Of a DNA stretch of 64,000 nt, positions 59,333-64,000 are shown piece after piece. How positions within the stretch are numbered: the stretch's first letter is position 1; the number at the start of each line of letters is the position of its first letter. Location of the stretch: NCBI GenBank assembly GCA_963784425.1, contig CAWARM010000012.1:124001-188000 (forward strand), in the 5' to 3' direction. The notes beneath the pieces are model-generated. The model was not told the DNA's origin and did not search any database. It worked only from the letters and a program-made list of their open reading frames with translations. The stretch is from SHZL01 sp963784425 (GTDB taxonomy: Bacteria > Pseudomonadota > Gammaproteobacteria > Xanthomonadales > SZUA-36). A program made the position numbers and the translations under genes.

Positions 59333-59391
59333 GTCGTCGCTGACAATTAGTTCGCTATAATGAGTAGTAGCCAATACAGGGAGAGACCGTC

Positions 59392-59643
59392 ATGCTCATG
59401 AAAACCTTCATCATCCTGTTCCTCCTCACCATTCTCTACAGCCTCCTTTCGTCGTTCTTCTTCCTGGTCCGTGACAAGGGCAAAGGGGACCGGACGGTCA
59501 GGCGACTGACATGGCGCATCGGCCTTTCACTCGTTTTATTTGTATTTCTTTGGGGCGCCTATCAGCTGGGCTGGATTCAGCCCAGCAGTAATGGCCCGGT
59601 TCATCTTCCAGACACGAACCAAGGGGCTGACGACCAGCCGTAG
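59392..59643 (+). CDS. DUF2909-like twin transmembrane protein
   Basis: 83 residues with two membrane segments (about 4-26 and 43-62) separated by a basic loop RDKGKGDRTVRRLTWR, and a polar C-terminus. It resembles the small DUF2909 proteins found in cox clusters of Pseudomonas relatives. It is on the opposite strand to every other gene of the cluster, divergent from SURF1, with a TATAAT at 59356-59361 as a possible -10. An ATG two codons later is an alternative start. The function is unknown; an oxidase assembly role is guesswork from location. Confidence 0.75.
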   Translation: MLMKTFIILFLLTILYSLLSSFFFLVRDKGKGDRTVRRLTWRIGLSLVLFVFLWGAYQLGWIQPSSNGPVHLPDTNQGADDQP

Positions 59644-59698
59644 ATGCGGGCAGGATCAGAAGTGGTTCCGGCGCCTGGCGGGTGCCGCGTTCGACGAT

Positions 59699-60568
59699 TC
59701 AGAGCACATATACAAAGATAAATAATCCCAGCCATACCACGTCTACGAAATGCCAGTACCATGCGACGGCTTCAAAGCCAAAGTGCTGGTCGGGTTTGAA
59801 GTGTCCCCGGGCACATCGCAGCGCGATCACAAGCAACATGATGGCGCCCAGGGTCACGTGCAGTCCGTGGAAGCCTGTAAGCATGAAAAAGGTGGAGCCG
59901 TAAATCCCTGAACCCAGGGTTAGTCCCAGTTCTTCGTAGGCTTCTTTGTATTCCCCAACCTGAAACCACACGAACAGGAAGCCCAGGAATACTGTTGCAA
60001 ACAGCCAGCCGACCAACTGGCGGCGATGATCTTTCTTCAAAGCATGATGGGCCAGGGTAACTGTCAAGCCGGAACTCAGCAGGATAAGTGTGTTAAGAAA
60101 AGGAACACCAAACGCCGGAATCGTTTGGAAGTACCCTCCCAACTGCCCCGGCCCGGCAGTTGGCCACACGTCCTTGTAGCCCTGCCACAGCATTTCATTG
60201 GTGTAACCTTCTGCGCCAGCGCCGCCCAACCATGGCACTGAAAGTACCCGGGCATAGAACAAGGCGCCGAAAAAGCAGGCAAAAAACATCACTTCGGAAA
60301 AAATGAACCAAGCCATTCCCATGCGGAAAGAAGTGTCTACCTGGGAGTTGTACATCCCGTCTTCGCTTTCACGGATTACTTGCCCAAACCAACCGACGAG
60401 CATGCAAATCATGATTGCCACCCCGGCGGCAAAGGTCCAGGGTGCCGCGGCGGCATCATTCATCCAGAATGCTGCGCTGGACAACATGGTGACCAAACCC
60501 AGCGATCCGAGTATGGGCCACCGTGTCCCGTGGGGTACGTAGTAGGAGCTTTCTTCGTGCTGTGCCAT
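59699..60568 (-). CDS. coxC: Cytochrome c oxidase subunit III
   Basis: Membrane subunit of the aa3-type oxidase, 289 residues with seven membrane helices. YYVPHGTRWPILGSLG near the N-terminus, FRMGMAWFIFSEVMFFACFFGALFY with the conserved glutamate of the family, and the C-terminal FHGLHVTLGAIML and WYWHFVDVVWLGLFI are diagnostic. It follows ctaG by 12 bases and converges with the small DUF2909-like gene. Confidence 0.97.
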   Translation of the reverse strand: MAQHEESSYYVPHGTRWPILGSLGLVTMLSSAAFWMNDAAAAPWTFAAGVAIMICMLVGWFGQVIRESEDGMYNSQVDTSFRMGMAWFIFSEVMFFACFFGALFYARVLSVPWLGGAGAEGYTNEMLWQGYKDVWPTAGPGQLGGYFQTIPAFGVPFLNTLILLSSGLTVTLAHHALKKDHRRQLVGWLFATVFLGFLFVWFQVGEYKEAYEELGLTLGSGIYGSTFFMLTGFHGLHVTLGAIMLLVIALRCARGHFKPDQHFGFEAVAWYWHFVDVVWLGLFIFVYVL

Positions 60569-60580
60569 TTCAGAGTCTCT

Positions 60581-61180
60581 TTAGTTCTGACCTGTTGCAG
60601 ACGCCATTGCCAGGGCAAGAGCGTTCGCGTCATTGTCTCGATAAAACGTATAGGACAGGGTGATTTCACTAATTCGTTCCGGCAGGTCCGGGCTGATGAA
60701 AAAATGTACCGGCAACTGGCGGGTTTGGTGCGCCGTGAGTAACTGCTCGCTGAAGCAGAAACACTCAGTCTTGACAAAATAAAGGCTGGCTTCCGGCGGC
60801 ACGACGTTGTAGGTTGCGTGGCCCAGAGTGACTTCGTTTGTCAGGTTCATTGCCGAGTACATGGCGTCCGACATTTCACCGAGCCGAACGGCCTTTGAGT
60901 TCACCAGGGGCTGAAAAACCCAGGGCAATCCGGAATTTGTGGTCGCCAGGAAACGAATGTTGATTTCCCGGTCTGAGACGGCCACTTCTGAATTGTCTTT
61001 CGCAACCTGCACGCCGCGCCCGCCTAAACCAGTGACTTCGCACAGCACGCTGTACAAAGGCAACATGGCATAACCAAAACCAAACATGCCAACAGTTACC
61101 AGCACCAGTGTAAAAACAATTTTGCGACTGGACGGGCTGGGCCGGGTGTGTCGCGAGCCTTCCTTTACCGGATGGGGCAT
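60581..61180 (-). CDS. ctaG: Cytochrome c oxidase assembly protein CtaG/Cox11
   Basis: Copper chaperone for the CuB site of subunit I, 199 residues: a short cytosolic N-terminus, one membrane helix (about 22-44) and a periplasmic immunoglobulin-like domain. The copper motif ECFCFSEQ is present, as is GFGYAMLPLYSVLCEVTGL with the third conserved cysteine. The ATG is one base past the stop of the 40-residue membrane peptide. Confidence 0.97.
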   Translation of the reverse strand: MPHPVKEGSRHTRPSPSSRKIVFTLVLVTVGMFGFGYAMLPLYSVLCEVTGLGGRGVQVAKDNSEVAVSDREINIRFLATTNSGLPWVFQPLVNSKAVRLGEMSDAMYSAMNLTNEVTLGHATYNVVPPEASLYFVKTECFCFSEQLLTAHQTRQLPVHFFISPDLPERISEITLSYTFYRDNDANALALAMASATGQN

Positions 61181-61181
61181 C

Positions 61182-61304
61182 TCAGTTACTCAGCACGCCG
61201 GAAAGAATGAACAGCACAAAAACCAGCGTGACCACCCCCGCCAGCAACCAAGCTGTGCGGACGGCACCTTTGCGCCGCTGCAAGATTTCCTGTTGGTCAC
61301 TCAT
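61182..61304 (-). CDS. Small single-helix protein between ctaD and ctaG
   Basis: A 40-residue reading frame, MSDQQEILQRRKGAVRTAWL at the start and FILSGVLSN at the end, with one membrane helix in the second half (residues 18-37). ATG 61304 lies 16 bases after the ctaD stop and its TGA is one base before the ctaG ATG. Genes of this size and place are annotated in other proteobacteria as cytochrome oxidase small assembly proteins. The tight spacing and basic-then-hydrophobic design support it as real. Confidence 0.8.
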   Translation of the reverse strand: MSDQQEILQRRKGAVRTAWLLAGVVTLVFVLFILSGVLSN

Positions 61305-61320
61305 ACTTGCTCCAGTCACC

Positions 61321-62979
61321 TCAGTGGCTGTATTCATCCGCATGCGCAACGGTGGACGAATTAATGGCCGGGGCTACATTGAAGGAGTGGTAGGGTGGTG
61401 GTGAAGACAGTATCCACTCAAGTCCTCTCGCCCCTTCCCAAACCCTGCTGCCGACAGCCTGGCGGCTCTTGTAAATGCAATGGATGATAACGCCAACGAA
61501 TATCAGTTGCGTGGCGCCGAATGCAAAGCCCCCGATAGAAGAAACCATGTTGAAATCGGCAAACTGAACTGAATAGTCCGGTATTCTCCTCGGCATTCCG
61601 GCAAGGCCGAGATAATGCTGCGGGAAGAACAACACGTTTACGAAAATCGCAGAAAGCCAGAAGTGAATTTTGCCCCAGCGTTCCGAATACATGTGCCCAG
61701 TCCACTTGGGTAGCCAGTAATAGGTTCCAGCCATCAGGGCAAATACAGATCCTGGAACGAGTACGTAGTGAAAATGTGCCACGACGAAATAGGTATCCTG
61801 GTATTGCAAATCCACGGACGCAATCGCCAGCATCAGGCCGGACAAGCCCCCTATGGTGAATAACACCACGAATCCAATAGCAAAAAGCATGGGTGTTTCA
61901 AATGTCATTGAACCACGCCACATAGTGCTGACCCAGTTAAATACTTTGACGCCTGTCGGAACGGCAATCAGCATCGTGGCGTACATGAAAAACAACTCTC
62001 CCGCCAGAGGCATTCCGACAGCGAACATATGGTGGGCCCACACGATAAAGGACAAGAAGGCAATGGATGCAGTGGCATAAACCATCGCGGCATATCCAAA
62101 CAGGGGTTTGCGCGAGAAGGTGGGAATAATCTCTGACACGACGCCAAAGGCCGGCAGGATCATGATGTACACCTCCGGATGGCCAAAGAACCAGAATATG
62201 TGCTGGAACATGACCGGGTCGCCGCCACCCGCTGCGTTAAAGAAACTGGTGCCAAAAAAGTGATCAGTAAGCAGCATGGTCACTGCACCGGCCAGCACTG
62301 GCATCACGGCTATCAGCAGGAATGCCGTAATCAGCCAGGTCCAGACGAACAGGGGCATGCGCAGAAGGGTCATGCCGGGCGCCCGCATGTTGATAATGGT
62401 TGCAATTATATTAATGGAACCCATGATCGAAGAGATTCCCATCATGTGAACCGAGAACACTACAAACGCAAAGCTTTGCCCACCCTGCAGGCTTAAAGGT
62501 GGATAAAGTGTCCAGCCGGACGCCGGACCACCGGAATCCATGAACAGCGTGCTCAGCAGCATGGTGAACGCAAACGGGAGGATCCAGAAACTCCAGTTAT
62601 TCATGCGCGGCAGTGCCATGTCCGGCGCACCGATCATCATCGGAATCATCCAGTTGGCAAAACCCACCCAGGCAGGCATGACTGCGCCGAAAACCATGAT
62701 CAGCGCATGCATGGTGGTCATCTGGTTGAAGAAGTCGGGTTCAACCAGTTGCAATCCGGGCATGAATAATTCTGCGCGTATGACCATGGCCATGAGGCCG
62801 CCGGTCAAAAACATTACCAGCGAGAAAACCAGGTAAAGCGTGCCAATGTCTTTGTGATTGGTGGTAAACAGCCAGCGATCAAGGAAGCCACTTGGCTTGT
62901 GATCATGATGATCATCATGCGCATCCGTTGCGTGGTCGTGTGCCAGTGATTTTTCGGTACCCATTTCCGTGATTCCCAT
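61321..62979 (-). CDS. ctaD: Cytochrome c oxidase subunit I
   Basis: Catalytic heme-copper subunit, 552 residues, twelve membrane helices. LFTTNHKDIGTLYL, HALIMVFGAVMP (heme a ligand region), FFGHPEVYIMILPAFG with the K-channel glutamate and CuB histidine-tyrosine pair, WAHHMF (CuB histidines) and VAHFHYVLVPG (heme ligands) are all intact. The N-terminus carries a His/Asp-rich stretch (residues 14-27, HDHATDAHDDHHDH) before helix 1, a possible metal-binding tail. It starts three bases after the ctaC stop. Confidence 0.98.
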   Translation of the reverse strand: MGITEMGTEKSLAHDHATDAHDDHHDHKPSGFLDRWLFTTNHKDIGTLYLVFSLVMFLTGGLMAMVIRAELFMPGLQLVEPDFFNQMTTMHALIMVFGAVMPAWVGFANWMIPMMIGAPDMALPRMNNWSFWILPFAFTMLLSTLFMDSGGPASGWTLYPPLSLQGGQSFAFVVFSVHMMGISSIMGSINIIATIINMRAPGMTLLRMPLFVWTWLITAFLLIAVMPVLAGAVTMLLTDHFFGTSFFNAAGGGDPVMFQHIFWFFGHPEVYIMILPAFGVVSEIIPTFSRKPLFGYAAMVYATASIAFLSFIVWAHHMFAVGMPLAGELFFMYATMLIAVPTGVKVFNWVSTMWRGSMTFETPMLFAIGFVVLFTIGGLSGLMLAIASVDLQYQDTYFVVAHFHYVLVPGSVFALMAGTYYWLPKWTGHMYSERWGKIHFWLSAIFVNVLFFPQHYLGLAGMPRRIPDYSVQFADFNMVSSIGGFAFGATQLIFVGVIIHCIYKSRQAVGSRVWEGARGLEWILSSPPPYHSFNVAPAINSSTVAHADEYSH

Positions 62980-62982
62980 GGT

Positions 62983-64000
62983 TTATCCGTTCTTGATCCG
63001 GGCGATGGCCTGCGGTTGCACGACATCTCCCGTCTCATTTCCAAATGAGTTACGTGTGTAAGTCAGGACCGCGGCGATGTCGGACCCGGACAGCAACCCC
63101 CCGAAAGCCTGCATCGCCGTTCCAGATCGCCCATTGAGTACAAGCTTGATGTGTTCGGTCAAAGGGCCAGTTACCACTGCGCTGCCAGCCAGGGCAGGGA
63201 ACGCTGGGGCCAGCCCGGAGCCATCGACCTGGTGACAGGTTGCGCACTGGGTTTGATACACAGACTCCCCACGCTCCATCAATTCCGCGTTGGTCCAAAG
63301 TCGTTCGGCGTCTGCCTGTTCCGCCACGGCATTCTGTTTTTGCTGGTTGACCCATTGCTGAAACTGTTCCGGTGGCAACACTTCCAGCACGATGGGCATG
63401 AAACCATGGTCTCTGCCGCAAAGCTCCGCACATTGCCCGCGATAAATGCCGGGTTCCTGGATTTCCGCCCAGGCCTCGTTGATAAATCCGGGCACTGCGT
63501 CCCGTTTCCAGCCCAGTGCCGGCACCCACCACGAATGTATAACGTCATCAGCTGTTAGCAGGAACTTGATTTTCGTGCCCGCTGGGAGCACCAGCCTGTG
63601 GTCCACGTCCAGCAGGTAGTTATCCACGGACGCGGGATCAATGCCTGAATCCAGTCTCCTTGCAGCGTTTGACGACGCAGCCAGGGAACTGATGAATTCG
63701 ATTCCTTCGTCGAGATATTCATATTTCCAGCGCCACTGGAAAGCAGTGATTTTGACGGTCATTTCCGTTGTCGGAGTCACCTCCATAACAATGAGGGCAC
63801 GAGTTGCAGGCACTGCGATGACAACGAGAATGAGGACCGGGATTATGGACCACAACATCTCTGCTTTTGTGCTGTGGGTAAACTTTGCCGCCTCGTAGCC
63901 CTTCGATTTGCGATGCAGGACAATTGAGAGAAACATTGCAGAAAACACCAGGACACCGATCACCACGCATATCCATAGAACCGTCATGTGAAGTTCATAG
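62983..64000 (-). CDS. ctaC: Cytochrome c oxidase subunit II with cytochrome c domain, 5' end missing
   Basis: The frame stays open to the window edge (residues Tyr-Glu-Leu-His before the Met at 63987), so the N-terminus lies outside and that Met is internal. The second membrane helix is visible, then the CuA domain with HSWWVPALGWKRDAVPGF and YRGQCAELCGRDHGFMP, carrying the two cysteines, two histidines, glutamate and methionine of CuA. The C-terminal 90 residues form a cytochrome c domain with heme motif CATCH, making it a caa3-type subunit II. Confidence 0.96.
   Translation of the reverse strand, partial: YELHMTVLWICVVIGVLVFSAMFLSIVLHRKSKGYEAAKFTHSTKAEMLWSIIPVLILVVIAVPATRALIVMEVTPTTEMTVKITAFQWRWKYEYLDEGIEFISSLAASSNAARRLDSGIDPASVDNYLLDVDHRLVLPAGTKIKFLLTADDVIHSWWVPALGWKRDAVPGFINEAWAEIQEPGIYRGQCAELCGRDHGFMPIVLEVLPPEQFQQWVNQQKQNAVAEQADAERLWTNAELMERGESVYQTQCATCHQVDGSGLAPAFPALAGSAVVTGPLTEHIKLVLNGRSGTAMQAFGGLLSGSDIAAVLTYTRNSFGNETGDVVQPQAIARIKNG

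Noticed and set aside
63985..63987. ATG at 63987 as the ctaC start
   Set aside because: The frame is open to the window edge and the residues before it match the second half of the CtaC family, so it is an internal methionine.
1..64000. tRNA, rRNA, CRISPR arrays, insertion sequences, prophage or toxin-antitoxin genes
   Set aside because: None was recognised on either strand; gaps are short and contain only the hairpins and promoters listed.

Overview
The window is a gammaproteobacterial chromosome segment of moderate GC with very dense, mostly housekeeping gene content. The evidence is the unbroken rpoC - str - S10 - spc - alpha ribosomal order, the rho / trxA / rhlB block, ftsE-ftsX-rpoH, cofactor-free PrpD, a class II DAHP synthase, a fused aspartokinase / diaminopimelate decarboxylase, and an aa3/caa3 cytochrome oxidase cluster laid out as in Pseudomonas and marine relatives. 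The species cannot be named from the sequence; an environmental or marine gammaproteobacterium outside the Enterobacterales is the best guess. I saw no tRNA, rRNA, CRISPR, insertion sequence or phage gene.

Region 1 (1-22371, all +): the 3' part of rpoC, then a 428-base gap holding a sigma70-type promoter and a terminator-like leader hairpin. After it come rpsL-rpsG-fusA-tuf, the S10 operon (rpsJ to rpsQ), the spc operon (rplN to rpmJ), and the alpha operon (rpsM-rpsK-rpsD-rpoA-rplQ) with its own TATAAT promoter, closed by a strong intrinsic terminator. Translation coupling by 1-4 base stop/start overlaps is frequent.

Region 2 (22400-29470, all -): feoA-feoB (ferrous iron uptake) behind a Fur-box-like palindrome, and upstream of it the histidine degradation operon hutU-hutH-hutI.

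Region 3 (29500-45950): dsbB, class II DAHP synthase, a Sel1-repeat protein and an M61 peptidase (+). Then typA/bipA and pdxB (-). Then mdh-prpB-prpC (+), an opposing cytochrome b561 / YceI / YceI-lipoprotein operon (-), prpD (+), and rho preceded by trxA (-). The mdh and prp genes together point to propionyl-CoA disposal by the 2-methylcitrate cycle feeding the TCA cycle.

Region 4 (46149-52902, +): rhlB, ftsE-ftsX, rpoH (own terminator) and the fused lysC-lysA gene.

Region 5 (52909-64000, -): gcvP, reading away from an unusually hairpin-rich 270-base leader. Upstream of that is the oxidase operon in transcription order: ctaC (cut by the window edge, with a C-terminal cytochrome c domain), ctaD, a 40-residue membrane peptide, ctaG, coxC, [DUF2909-like gene on the opposite strand], SURF1, an SCO-like thioredoxin-fold protein, ctaA, ctaB. 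Subunits, copper delivery (CtaG, SCO-like), heme A synthesis (CtaA, CtaB) and assembly (SURF1) are thus encoded together.

No gene cluster here looks like an undescribed system. The most interesting unexplained signals are in RNA and non-coding DNA: alternative hairpins/pseudoknot and a cloverleaf-like palindrome ahead of gcvP, the str leader hairpin, the structured rplX-rplE gap at the position of the known S8 control site, a 17-bp tandem repeat beginning on the rpoA stop codon, and the deviating codon use of tuf.
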